A DNA stretch of 15,624 nucleotides from Candidatus Brockarchaeota archaeon (GCA_017601265.1 JAFNJA010000020.1:1-15624), one strand, 5' to 3'; positions 7,378-14,829 are shown, counted from the first letter of the stretch. Notes: a model not told the origin generated them from the letters alone. Program-made: numbers and translations.

Positions 7378-8226
7378 CTAAGGGAAGACCGCCTCCACGA
7401 CGGACTGAATCGCTCTCCCCATCTCCACGTCGTCCGTGATCGGGTTCGATATCGCCGCCTGGCAGGCGCTCCTCGGCGTTATGCCCGACTTGATGAGCTT
7501 GGCCGCGTATATGAGCGCCCTGGTGCTCGCCCCCTCCTCCAGGCCCTTGGCCTTGAGATTCCTGACCTTCTCCCCCAACTTCACCAGTTCCTCTGCAAGG
7601 TCCTTCCGTACCCCGCTCTCGTGCGCCACTATCTCGGCCTCGACCTCCCTCGGGGGGTAGTCGAATTCGAGGCAGACGAACCTCTGCCTCGTGCTCTGCT
7701 TTAGGTTCTTCAGGATGCTCTGGTATCCCGGGTTGTAAGATATGACCAGGATGAACCTGTCGGGCGCCTCTATCACCTCGCCCCTCTTCTCGACGGGCAG
7801 AAGGCGCCTGTGGTCAGTTAGAGGGTGTATGACGACCGTGGTGTCCTTCCTGGCCTCGACTATCTCGTCCAAGTAACATATCCCTCCCGCCTTGACGGCC
7901 CTCGTTAGGGGCCCGTCGGACCACCTCGTCTCCCCTCCCTCCAGCAGGTACCTTCCGATCAGGTCGCTCGATGTCAGATCCTCGTGGCAGGCGACGGTGA
8001 CGAGAGGGAGCTTGAGCCTCCAGGCCATGTATTGGACGAACCTCGTCTTTCCAGAGCCTGTGGGTCCCTTCAGCATTACGGGAAGCCCATTGGCGTGCGC
8101 CGCCTCGAAGATGCCGACCTCGTTCCCAACCTCCCTGTAGTAAGGCTCCTCCCTCACGAAGTACTCTTCCATCTTCCACGATGCGGCTTCCTTCCTGTAC
8201 TCGACCGCCCGCAATTCCCGGTGCAC
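7378..8226 (-). CDS. MoxR-family AAA+ ATPase, NorQ/CbbQ type
   Basis: An AAA+ ATPase predicted to form a ring that remodels or activates a metalloenzyme together with the downstream VWA protein. Numbered from GTG 8226, it shows Walker A GPTGSGKT (54-61), Walker B with Asp120-Glu121 (CYLDEI), sensor-1 Asn165 (SYNPG), candidate arginine finger in STRQRF, sensor-2 region STRALI, and a C-terminal helical part matching the NorQ/CbbQ group. The frame can be read from GTG 8235. However, a clear TATA box at 8252-8260 predicts initiation near 8230, which would exclude that start and favour GTG 8226 with almost no leader. ATG 8172 also gives a family-like N-terminus. It is separated from the VWA gene by 13 bases. 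Confidence 0.92.
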   Translation of the reverse strand: MHRELRAVEYRKEAASWKMEEYFVREEPYYREVGNEVGIFEAAHANGLPVMLKGPTGSGKTRFVQYMAWRLKLPLVTVACHEDLTSSDLIGRYLLEGGETRWSDGPLTRAVKAGGICYLDEIVEARKDTTVVIHPLTDHRRLLPVEKRGEVIEAPDRFILVISYNPGYQSILKNLKQSTRQRFVCLEFDYPPREVEAEIVAHESGVRKDLAEELVKLGEKVRNLKAKGLEEGASTRALIYAAKLIKSGITPRSACQAAISNPITDDVEMGRAIQSVVEAVFP

Positions 8227-8251
8227 GGCGAGCACTCCGCGAGGGATTTCG

Positions 8252-8260
8252 GCTTATATC
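8252..8260 (-). promoter_or_regulatory. TATA box for the ATPase/VWA operon
   Basis: Minus-strand GATATAAGC is among the best TATA matches in the window. Its centre lies about 26 bases upstream of 8230, so the two-gene operon probably has its own promoter even though DUF362 and Gfo/Idh genes precede it on the same strand. Confidence 0.6.
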
Positions 8261-8317
8261 CTTGTCCCGTTCATTCCTTACCAGCCAACGCTTGGAGGGC
8301 TGAGCGGAAGGCTTCTA

Positions 8318-9142
8318 CTACCTCCTCTCGAACCGCCTTGCGACGCTTTCCACGCTCTCCCCCAGCACCTCAACTTCCCCCATGCTGCCGATCCCCTTCT
8401 CCGCAGCCCTCCTTATGTGGTATATCGAATCGGGAGAGAAGCCCATCACCCTCGCGGCCAACGAGTCCGTCGCGACAGGGTCTTTGCCCGCGATCACGAG
8501 GTCCATCTTGACCGGCCTGCCGTTAACGGGCCCGGGCCCTTCCATCGCGACGAACCCGTCTATCAGGGTCAAGCCTGCCCTGACGACGCTGTTCAGGTCG
8601 ACTATGACCTTCTCGATGTTCCTGAGGTGGTATTTGAACTTCATCTTTTCCGGCAACAGGCCGAACATGTTCTTCAGCCCGAGGCTGACGCCCGTCTGGG
8701 TGTGGGTCTTCAGCTTGGCGGCGTTTACGACGTAGCTTTCGAGGACGATCTTTGGCAGGGTGAAGCTTGAGATCGCCTCCGGGTTGCCCACTCGAACCTT
8801 CACCCTGTCCCTAACCTTGCTGAGGTTGACGAAAACCACGCCGTTTTCATCGCAAACTTCCAGGATCCCGGTCTTCTCGGCCGCCCTGTCCGCGTTCGTC
8901 GTGGTGGCGTCGGATTCGGCCACTACCACGCCCCTGGCCCTGGGTTTGTAGAACTTGATCAGTGCGTCCACGACCACCGGGTCCGTCGTGGCGCCGGTCT
9001 CCCACGTCTTGTCTGTGATGAAGTTAACCTTAATCATCGCTGGTTTCGGTATTTTCTCTTCGATCCCGAGGAGGTCGAGCGCCCGCTCGACCGTGCCTAC
9101 GGACCTTTCCCCCTTGACGACGGCGACCCTGGAGACCGCCAT
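8318..9142 (-). CDS. DUF362-domain protein
   Basis: The 274 residues span a complete DUF362 domain: KVNFITDKT with G-ATT (about 38-53), AESDATTT (75-82), KLKTHTQTG (143-151) followed by SLGLKNMFG (153-161), DGFVAMEGPGP (195-205) and KDPVATDSLAA (220-230). Many DUF362 proteins carry a ferredoxin module, but this one has no cysteine clusters (only one Cys, near residue 97), so it is the short form. No biochemical function is firmly known for the family, and I assign none. Start ATG 9142 is preceded by AAAGGGGG, a usable Shine-Dalgarno sequence. It follows the Gfo/Idh gene by 63 bases on the same strand and may be co-transcribed with it. Confidence 0.85.
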   Translation of the reverse strand: MAVSRVAVVKGERSVGTVERALDLLGIEEKIPKPAMIKVNFITDKTWETGATTDPVVVDALIKFYKPRARGVVVAESDATTTNADRAAEKTGILEVCDENGVVFVNLSKVRDRVKVRVGNPEAISSFTLPKIVLESYVVNAAKLKTHTQTGVSLGLKNMFGLLPEKMKFKYHLRNIEKVIVDLNSVVRAGLTLIDGFVAMEGPGPVNGRPVKMDLVIAGKDPVATDSLAARVMGFSPDSIYHIRRAAEKGIGSMGEVEVLGESVESVARRFERR

Positions 9143-9205
9143 TTCGCGAACCCCCTTTGCCCAACCATCAAAGCCGTGAGGCGATGGCTTCCACGCCCTT
9201 ATTGC

Positions 9206-10249
9206 TCAAACCCTCTCGGGCGCGCCCGTTCGGGCCGACCTATCGATGGCGCAAACGATCTTCGTGACCGCCAGCCCGTCCTCGCCCCCGACGGCCGGGG
9301 TCTTGTCGTCCACGACGCAGTCGACGAAGTGGTTGATGGCCTCGATCGCGAACCCTCCCCACCTTCCTTGGACGAAGTACGCTGATTGCGTGTCCGGCCA
9401 GCTGTAGCTCCGGTCCGTGTACTTCTGAGCCGCTTGGTTCGGGAAAGGCTTCAAAACGTAAGCTCCCCTGGTCCCGATTATCTGCATCTCGAACGTTATG
9501 CCTAGGCCTGCCCATTCCCCCCATCCCACGCCCGGCATCGTGTTCGGCAGCACCCAGGCCGATTCGAGGTTCGCTATCCCGCCCTTCCTGAACCTGACGA
9601 TCGACGCGTAAAGGTCGGGAGTGTCCACCCCGACCGGCGCCAAGACCTTGGATGCCGCTGCTGCGTAAGCGGTCTCGGCCTCGTCCTCGAACAGCCACCT
9701 CGCGAGGTCGCAAGTGTGCGCCGCCAGGAACCAGATCACCTTCGACCTCGAAGCCCACTTGAGGAAGGCGGTCGGCGAAAGCTTCGTGTTGCTTATCCTC
9801 GCGAAGATGTAGATCGGCTCGCCTATCTCGCCCTCAGAAATCGAGGCCTTCGCTTGCGCGAAGGGCGGGTTCCACCGGTTGTGGAAATCGACCATCAATT
9901 TAACGCCCGATTTCCTGGCAGCTTCTACTATCGCTTCCGCGTCCTCGACCGTCGTGGCCAACGGTTTCTCCACCAGCACGTGCTTCCCGGCTTCGGCGGC
10001 GTCGACGCAAGGTTGCCTGTGGAGGAAGTCGGGAGTCGCAACGCTTACGGCGTCGATCGTCTCGTCCTCCAGCATATCAGCGTAATCCTTGTAGTAGCGG
10101 ACGCCGTACCTCTCCGAGACGGCCCTGCCCCTCTCCTCGTTCACGTCGGAAACCGCCGCGAGCTCGGAACGCGGATTTTGGCGGTACGCCCTGACGTGGT
10201 TCTCGCCCCACGTCCCGACGCCTATGACCCCAAACTTTGATTTCCCCAA
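9206..10249 (-). CDS. Gfo/Idh/MocA-family NAD(P)-dependent oxidoreductase
   Basis: A dehydrogenase of 347 residues likely acting on a sugar, inositol or nucleotide-sugar. The N-terminal Rossmann fold has GVGTWG (10-15) and Asp35 in AAVSDVN, suggesting NAD. The family signature VEKPLATT follows (93-100, catalytic Lys95). The C-terminal alpha/beta domain has the substrate-site motif AAHTCDLARWLF with His178 and Asp181. Length is normal and all key residues are present, so it should be active; the substrate cannot be assigned. Start is TTG 10249, supported by GAGGGG just upstream and by MGKSKFGVIGVGTWG fitting the family. It is divergent from rpoD across 124 bases. Confidence 0.92.
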   Translation of the reverse strand: MGKSKFGVIGVGTWGENHVRAYRQNPRSELAAVSDVNEERGRAVSERYGVRYYKDYADMLEDETIDAVSVATPDFLHRQPCVDAAEAGKHVLVEKPLATTVEDAEAIVEAARKSGVKLMVDFHNRWNPPFAQAKASISEGEIGEPIYIFARISNTKLSPTAFLKWASRSKVIWFLAAHTCDLARWLFEDEAETAYAAAASKVLAPVGVDTPDLYASIVRFRKGGIANLESAWVLPNTMPGVGWGEWAGLGITFEMQIIGTRGAYVLKPFPNQAAQKYTDRSYSWPDTQSAYFVQGRWGGFAIEAINHFVDCVVDDKTPAVGGEDGLAVTKIVCAIDRSARTGAPERV

Positions 10250-10262
10250 AACCCCTCGCCAC

Positions 10263-10277
10263 CGGCCCTTCGGGCCG
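10263..10277. repeat. Perfect inverted repeat between the Gfo/Idh gene and rpoD
   Basis: CGGCCC-TTC-GGGCCG is a 6-bp perfect inverted repeat with a 3-base centre. It lies 14 bases upstream of the Gfo/Idh TTG and downstream of that gene's TATA-like box, so it overlaps the expected start of transcription or early leader. It may be an operator or a leader hairpin. In GC-rich DNA some such repeats arise by chance. Confidence 0.35.
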
Positions 10278-10285
10278 ATTCGGTA

Positions 10286-10292
10286 GATAAGG
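10286..10292 (-). promoter_or_regulatory. TATA-like box for the Gfo/Idh gene
   Basis: Minus-strand CCTTATC is centred about 40 bases ahead of TTG 10249. Initiation would fall near 10263, at the edge of the inverted repeat. Confidence 0.35.
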
Positions 10293-10326
10293 CTTCCCCG
10301 GGCGCGGATCGGCTTTTCCTAGTAAC

Positions 10327-10336
10327 GCATATAATC
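10327..10336 (+). promoter_or_regulatory. TATA box for the rpoD-rpl18e-rpl13-rps9 operon
   Basis: GCATATAATC is centred about 42 bases before the rpoD TTG at 10374. Initiation would be near 10358 with a leader of about 16 bases. This is the only good promoter candidate ahead of the four-gene cluster. Confidence 0.5.
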
Positions 10337-10373
10337 AAGCCTCCCGGACTGGCGCACGACAGATGCGGTCAGA

Positions 10374-11180
10374 TTGGAACTGAGCGTCATATCCTCGAAA
10401 GAGGACGACATCGTGTTTCGCATCTCAGGGGTTACCCCGGCCTTCGTTAACTCCCTGAGGCGCACCATACTCTGCGACGTTCCCATCCTCGCCATCCACG
10501 AGGTCATGTTCTTCGAAAACGAGTCGCCCATGCACGACGAGATAGTTGCCCACAGGCTCGGGCTCATCCCCCTCACGACTCCGCCGGGCAAGTACGTCTC
10601 GCCCGAACTCTGCGATTGCGGGAGCGAGCTCGGGTGCGCCAAGTGCAGGGTTTCCCTCCTCCTCGACGTGACGGGTACGGAGAACAGGTCCACGACCGTT
10701 TACTCCTCCGACCTCAAGAGCGAGGATCCCGAGGTTCAGCCCGTAAGCGCCAAGATACCGATAACCAAGCTGGGCCCCAAGAAAAGGCTGAAGCTTGAAG
10801 CGTACGCCAGGCTCGGGGTCGGCTCAGCGCACGCGAAGTGGCAGCCAGCGGCGACGGTGTCGTACAAGTTCCAACCGAAAGTGACCGTTTCCCAGGGCTG
10901 CGACGCTTGCGGAAGGTGCGTCGCAGCATGCCCCCAGAAGATACTGAAGGTGCAAGGGGGAAGGCTCTACGTCTCGGACGTGGACCTCTGCACCGTGTGC
11001 AAGGAGTGCGCCAGGGCCTGCCCTAAAACGCCTGCAGCGATCGTCCCGGAAACCGTAAGGGACGAATTCATCTTCTTCCTGCACTCGACCGGGTCCCTTC
11101 CGCCAGCCGAGATAATGCGCCAGGCCGCTCGGATCTTGGAGGAGAAGGCCGGCAAGGTTTGCAAAGCGGTGGGCGGTTGA
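10374..11180 (+). CDS. rpoD: DNA-directed RNA polymerase subunit D (Rpo3) with two 4Fe-4S motifs
   Basis: The archaeal counterpart of bacterial alpha and eukaryotic RPB3, which pairs with subunit L to nucleate polymerase assembly. The 268 residues include the alpha-like motif TPAFVNSLRRTILCDVP (21-37), HRLGLIPL (60-67) and a zinc loop with Cys80, Cys82, Cys88 and Cys91. Two complete ferredoxin motifs follow, CDACGRCVAACP (Cys176, 179, 182, 186) and CTVCKECARACP (Cys206, 209, 212, 216). The C-terminal part FIFFLHSTGSL belongs to the dimerisation domain. Subunit D proteins vary between lineages in how many clusters they keep; this one retains all eight ligands. Start is TTG 10374, chosen by alignment to the family N-terminus. 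It is 4 bases from rpl18e. Confidence 0.97.
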   Translation: MELSVISSKEDDIVFRISGVTPAFVNSLRRTILCDVPILAIHEVMFFENESPMHDEIVAHRLGLIPLTTPPGKYVSPELCDCGSELGCAKCRVSLLLDVTGTENRSTTVYSSDLKSEDPEVQPVSAKIPITKLGPKKRLKLEAYARLGVGSAHAKWQPAATVSYKFQPKVTVSQGCDACGRCVAACPQKILKVQGGRLYVSDVDLCTVCKECARACPKTPAAIVPETVRDEFIFFLHSTGSLPPAEIMRQAARILEEKAGKVCKAVGG

Positions 11181-11184
11181 GGTT

Positions 11185-11547
11185 ATGGCGGGAAAGAGGA
11201 GGGTCAACCAGGCGCTTTACGAAACCTCGGTCAAGCTGAGGATCGCCGGAAAGAGGGGCGGAAGCAGGATTTGGCCCCGCCTCGCGGGCATGCTCCTCCT
11301 GCCCAAGAGGAGGCGCGTCCGCGTGAACGTGCTGAAGATCAATCGGGAGACTTCGCCGGGCGAATCCGTCGCTGTCGCTGGCAAAGTTCTGGGTTTCGGC
11401 GATTTGGACCACGCGGTCACGGTCTCGGCTTACTCGTTCTCCCCAGCCGCCAGGAAGAAGATACTTGAGGCCGGCGGAAGGTGCATGAGCTTGGAAGAGA
11501 TGGCCGAGGAGAACCCGAGGGGATCGAACGTCAAGATAATCAGGTGA
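11185..11547 (+). CDS. rpl18e: 50S ribosomal protein L18e
   Basis: A large-subunit ribosomal protein specific to archaea and eukaryotes, related in fold to L15. The 120 residues contain the conserved NVLKINRET, VAVAGKVLGFGDL and AYSFSPAARKKI segments and end with GSNVKIIR, all typical of L18e. It begins at ATG 11185, four bases after the rpoD stop, and is clearly part of the rpoD operon. Length and conserved blocks are normal. Confidence 0.97.
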   Translation: MAGKRRVNQALYETSVKLRIAGKRGGSRIWPRLAGMLLLPKRRRVRVNVLKINRETSPGESVAVAGKVLGFGDLDHAVTVSAYSFSPAARKKILEAGGRCMSLEEMAEENPRGSNVKIIR

Positions 11548-11564
11548 CGGGATTGGGCGAGGAT

Positions 11565-12008
11565 ATGGTAGTGGACGCCTCGAACTTGGTCGCCGGCCGG
11601 CTGTCCTCGATCGTTGCGAAGAACCTGCTGGAAGGCAGGAGGGTGGCGGTAATCAACGCCGAAAAAGCCGTTTTCACCGGCACTAGGCGGAAACTCGAGG
11701 AAAGGTTGGAGTTCTTCGAGGTGAAGAGCAGGATCAACCCAAAGCACACCCCGAGGCACTACAGGAGGCCGGACACGTTCTTTCGGAGGATGGTGAGGGG
11801 CATGCTCCCCAGGAGGAAGCCGTCGGGCGCGGAGGCTATGAAGAGGCTCAGGGTGTACGTCGGGGTGCCGGAGGCTTACAGGGGGAAGGGGGCAACGAGC
11901 TTTAAGGAGGCGGAGTACGACACGGCCGGCAGAAAGCACATGACGTTGGGAGAACTTTGCGCCGCGATGGGTTGGCGGGGCGGAGCCGGGGAGGCGGAAA
12001 AGAGGTGA
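11565..12008 (+). CDS. rpl13: 50S ribosomal protein L13
   Basis: A large-subunit ribosomal protein that binds 23S rRNA early in assembly. The 147 residues include VDASNLVAGRLSSIVAKNLL at the N-terminus, VINAEKAVFTG (34-44), the RPDTFFRRMVRGMLPRRK block with the characteristic RGMLP motif, and RLRVYVGVPEAYRGK. I chose ATG 11565 because GGCGAGG lies just upstream and the protein then begins exactly at the conserved VVDASN. The frame extends upstream into rpl18e to 11481, but those residues do not match L13. It follows rpl18e by 17 bases and precedes rps9 by 7. Confidence 0.96.
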   Translation: MVVDASNLVAGRLSSIVAKNLLEGRRVAVINAEKAVFTGTRRKLEERLEFFEVKSRINPKHTPRHYRRPDTFFRRMVRGMLPRRKPSGAEAMKRLRVYVGVPEAYRGKGATSFKEAEYDTAGRKHMTLGELCAAMGWRGGAGEAEKR

Positions 12009-12015
12009 GATTCCG

Positions 12016-12426
12016 GTGCCGGTCGAGAGGAAGCTTCCCATAATCGTGAACGGCAAGGTCAAGACCGCCGTCGCGAGGGCCGTCTTCAGGCCGGGTTCGG
12101 GCAAGATCGTGGTAGATTCGAAGCCTTTGGAGGTCTGGATCCAAGAGGCTTCCCAGAAGGCCGCCGATCCCATCATACTCCTCCCCGAACTTTTCAGCAA
12201 TGTCGACGTTTACGTGAACACTTCGGGGGGCGGGCCTTCGAGCAGGTCGAGGGCGGTCATGGTCGCCCTTTCCAGGGGGATAGTCAAGTGGACGAGGAGC
12301 GGCACCGCCCGCAAAATCTTGAAGGCCTACGACAGGACGGCGCTGGCGGGCGATTACAGGTTCAAGGAACCGAAAAAATTCGGGGGGCCCGGTGCGCGGA
12401 AGAGGTTCCAGAAGAGTTACCGTTAA
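12016..12426 (+). CDS. rps9: 30S ribosomal protein S9
   Basis: A small-subunit ribosomal protein whose C-terminal tail reaches the decoding centre. The 136 residues show VNGKVKTAVARAVFRPGSG (an archaeal-type N-terminus), VNTSGGGPSSRSRAVMVALSRGIV, and the invariant end KKFGGPGARKRFQKSYR. Start is GTG 12016; GAGGTGA, which overlaps the rpl13 stop, is its Shine-Dalgarno sequence. In many archaea rpoN and rpoK follow. Here the operon ends and the next gene is convergent, 24 bases away. Confidence 0.97.
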   Translation: MPVERKLPIIVNGKVKTAVARAVFRPGSGKIVVDSKPLEVWIQEASQKAADPIILLPELFSNVDVYVNTSGGGPSSRSRAVMVALSRGIVKWTRSGTARKILKAYDRTALAGDYRFKEPKKFGGPGARKRFQKSYR

Positions 12427-12450
12427 TCAACCTCAATTTAGGTCGATATC

Positions 12451-13617
12451 CTACAGAGAGACGAGAATCGGGGCAATATTTTTCAAGATGGATCGCCAGA
12501 CGTGAGGCTCGTACTCCCTGCTCGATATCAGGTACATTTGCTCCTTCTCGGCTATGTTGACGATGGCCCTAAGATTCCTCGAGACAACCCCATCGAACCT
12601 GGGCGTTCCTATGTCGTCGGGGTCGACTTCGAAGAATAATGTAAGAAAAGCGTAGCAGCGATCGTTGTTCGGCTCACCCCCCCACCATAAGAAAACGTAT
12701 GAAGGCTCAAACTTATCCTCCTCCACCAGGAGCTCGCACCACTTCTTGGCGATGTTGCATGGGTAGGCAGCGTAGAACTCGCCCGCCCTCCGCCTCAAGT
12801 ACTCCTCAGCACTCCTCTCCAATATAATCCCATTTCTCCTCAACCACCCGATGAACTCATCCAATTTACTCATGAAATTCCTAGTTTCAAGCTTTTGGGC
12901 CTCGTTGAGCTGTTCCAGCGTCTTGATCCTCCACTCCCTGGATGCGGCGAAGAGGTAGCCCCTATCCCAGTACCTGGCCCTCAGCCTCCCTCCCCTGAAG
13001 TACCTCTCATGCGCCTTATCGAACCAGTATCTGTTTGTGTAAACGGCGTCTTCGTATTTTTCACGAAGTACCCTGGAAGCCTCCTCATCGCCGGCGACAG
13101 ACTCCCTCAGCGCCGCGAAGATGTCGTCTCTGAATCCCCCGCCAGAAGAGTAACAATTTGCGTCGTAGAGCCAGTTCGATGTTATCCAGATCCTGCCATC
13201 CCCCTTCCTCTGCAGGACCTCGATCAGCGTCACCTCGCAATTCACTGGGTGGCTCACATCCGGCCTTATCCTCTTCCCCAAACCATCGGAGATGAAATCC
13301 TCCTCATGCAATCCATGATGCCGCCCAAGAACTTTGTAAGGGTTCAGGTGATAAAAGTAGTACGCTTGCCATGCGAAGACGCCTCGGAATGATGGGAGTC
13401 CCTTCCCGTGTCTATCGAGGAAGTAATATTTCCATTCATTGGATCTGTTAATTGGAACCCAATATTTAGTGTTAATTGCGAGATTCCTCTCTATATCGAT
13501 ATGCGTTAGCGTCCAAGCGTTCTCATAAACAATGTTCCAACCGTACATCTTCTTGTGCACCCTGTTGATCTCCTTGAACAGCCTGATCCTCTCGGGGACT
13601 GACAAGATCCTAGCCAA
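12451..13617 (-). CDS. Unrecognised tryptophan-rich protein
   Basis: A 388-residue soluble protein that I cannot place in any family. It is unusually aromatic, with about 15 tryptophans and many tyrosines, for example YYFLDRH, FAWQAYYFYH, NRYWFDKAH and FLWWGGE. A His-rich spot RHHGLHEEDF lies at 99-108, and the middle (about 180-285) is charged and probably helical. No membrane span, signal peptide, ATP-binding motif or recognised nuclease motif is visible. Start is TTG 13617 with GGGAGAG upstream. It lies 33 bases behind the secreted-protein gene and is likely co-transcribed with it. Codon choice is noticeably more A/T-tolerant than in the ribosomal genes (stretches such as AATATAATCCCATTT), suggesting acquired DNA. 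Confidence 0.75.
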   Translation of the reverse strand: MARILSVPERIRLFKEINRVHKKMYGWNIVYENAWTLTHIDIERNLAINTKYWVPINRSNEWKYYFLDRHGKGLPSFRGVFAWQAYYFYHLNPYKVLGRHHGLHEEDFISDGLGKRIRPDVSHPVNCEVTLIEVLQRKGDGRIWITSNWLYDANCYSSGGGFRDDIFAALRESVAGDEEASRVLREKYEDAVYTNRYWFDKAHERYFRGGRLRARYWDRGYLFAASREWRIKTLEQLNEAQKLETRNFMSKLDEFIGWLRRNGIILERSAEEYLRRRAGEFYAAYPCNIAKKWCELLVEEDKFEPSYVFLWWGGEPNNDRCYAFLTLFFEVDPDDIGTPRFDGVVSRNLRAIVNIAEKEQMYLISSREYEPHVWRSILKNIAPILVSL

Positions 13618-13650
13618 GAAAGTTCTCTCCCAGTAAGTTGTTACCTGTCA

Positions 13651-14205
13651 TCACGGCATTACTACCGCCTTGACGTATCTGCCACCAGAGGCTGTCCTTA
13701 TCGCAACCTCATACGTTACCCCATGCTTGAAGGTCTCCAAGCTGGCGTGGAGCCTAAGTCTTGCATTCGTGCCCGAAGGCAGTTCTATGGGGAACGGGCT
13801 CTTGCCTTTCGGCACCATCTCGATGCCGTTTACCTCCAAAGCCACTACCGTAAGCTTCCCCCCTCCGGCATTCTTAAAGTGTACGACTATCTCCACCTGG
13901 CCGTCCTTGACCCCAGCGTAGGCGTGGTCGAACATCAGCCCCCCTGCCTCGTTACCATGCTGGTAGGTGACGTTGGCGCCTATGGTCCCGGTCCATGCTA
14001 TCTCGCCCCGGACCGTCATGTTCGCCCAGTCGAAGTCCGCCTCAACCTCGATGTCGTATCCATCGGGCTGGGGTTCCCCGTGGACGCGCGCGACAACCGA
14101 AGGGGTCGCTAGGGTCGAAAGCAGGAGCGCGACTATAGCTACAGCTGCGACCTTCCTCTCCGAATCACCCAAGTGCGCGCTGCGATTACTTCCATTTTGA
14201 AGCAT
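13651..14205 (-). CDS. Predicted secreted beta-rich surface protein
   Basis: A 184-residue protein with a long polar start (1-17), then a hydrophobic stretch at about 19-35 (VAAVAIVALLLSTLATP) and a likely cleavage region near SVVARVHG. The mature part is almost entirely alternating polar/hydrophobic and has no cysteine, as expected for a beta-sandwich. The end, HGVTYEVAIRTASGGRYV, resembles the closing strands of archaeal pilin or archaellin-like and other surface beta domains. Function is unknown. It begins at ATG 14205, overlapping the upstream membrane-protein gene by 20 bases. TTG 14172 would shorten the polar leader and is an alternative. Co-direction with its two neighbours suggests one transcript. 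Confidence 0.7.
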   Translation of the reverse strand: MLQNGSNRSAHLGDSERKVAAVAIVALLLSTLATPSVVARVHGEPQPDGYDIEVEADFDWANMTVRGEIAWTGTIGANVTYQHGNEAGGLMFDHAYAGVKDGQVEIVVHFKNAGGGKLTVVALEVNGIEMVPKGKSPFPIELPSGTNARLRLHASLETFKHGVTYEVAIRTASGGRYVKAVVMP

Positions 14206-14665
14206 TCGCTGCAGGCTCTGCCTTCCACATCCACCAGGAAAGAAGCATGGAGGTTATGATCAGGAGCAATGTCAGCATGGTTTCGAACATCGCAACCAAG
14301 AGAGTTGCTGCGAGCAGCCCTCCCAGAAGCATGGAAAGGCACTGCCAGAGAAAGTAAGCGAGGATGCTCTTCCAATACGTCAGGTCAAAGGTGTCCTTCA
14401 GCGTATAGCTGGCTGTAAGGACGATCGCCAGCAACGTGATAAAGAACGCGACGTAGGGCGGCCAGTCGTAAGGGAAGAAGTACGAGACGAGGGAAGAGAG
14501 TAGCGCTGTTTCAAGGTAAATTGCGACCAAGGAAGCGAGCGTCCTGCTGTTTGCCACTCTTCTCTTTGACGTGAAGCTGACGGACTTCTTGAGGGACAAG
14601 AAGAAGATCGTAGGGTACGACGACAGCGCGAGAATCCAGAAGAATACGGCTGCTAGCTCAACCAT
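14186..14665 (-). CDS. Small integral membrane protein, 4-5 spans
   Basis: A 159-residue protein with hydrophobic segments at about 3-25, 43-63, 70-88 and 98-146, the last long enough for two spans. The loop at 26-42 is basic (KKS, SKRRV), so it probably faces the cytoplasm. The tail is KAEPAANASKWK. I recognise no family. The ATG at 14665 is preceded by GGGGGC and CAGG, with a TATA-like GTTTAAG or CATTATCG about 23-30 bases upstream, so it likely opens the three-gene unit with the secreted protein and the tryptophan-rich protein. It may be a membrane partner of the secreted protein, which is inference from overlap only. Confidence 0.7.
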   Translation of the reverse strand: MVELAAVFFWILALSSYPTIFFLSLKKSVSFTSKRRVANSRTLASLVAIYLETALLSSLVSYFFPYDWPPYVAFFITLLAIVLTASYTLKDTFDLTYWKSILAYFLWQCLSMLLGGLLAATLLVAMFETMLTLLLIITSMLLSWWMWKAEPAANASKWK

Positions 14666-14829
14666 CCTGACTGCCCCCTAAATTCCTTAAACGATAATGA
14701 AAAGGTCATTTTGCATTCCTCAATGTCACGCAGAGCGCGAATCTCATTTTTAAGGCATATGGGCATCTCTTGAGAGGAAGTTAAGTGAAAGCGATAGTTT
14801 ACCCTCTCCGATAGATCTGCAATCGCATT
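14666..14829. other. Intergenic stretch without a convincing gene
   Basis: This AT-richer spacer of 164 bases separates two minus-strand genes. It carries TATA-like sequences on the minus strand (CATTATCG and GTTTAAG near 14685-14700, and CCTTAAAAA near 14750). No coding frame, tRNA or strong hairpin was seen. Confidence 0.5.

Noticed and set aside
10710..10880. Search for a frameshift or fusion between the RpoD core and its ferredoxin segment
   Set aside because: The frame is continuous, and an inserted ferredoxin-like domain is normal for archaeal subunit D.
11481..11564. Upstream extension of the L13 frame into rpl18e
   Set aside because: The added residues overlap rpl18e and do not match L13. 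ATG 11565 has a good Shine-Dalgarno sequence and begins at the conserved residues.
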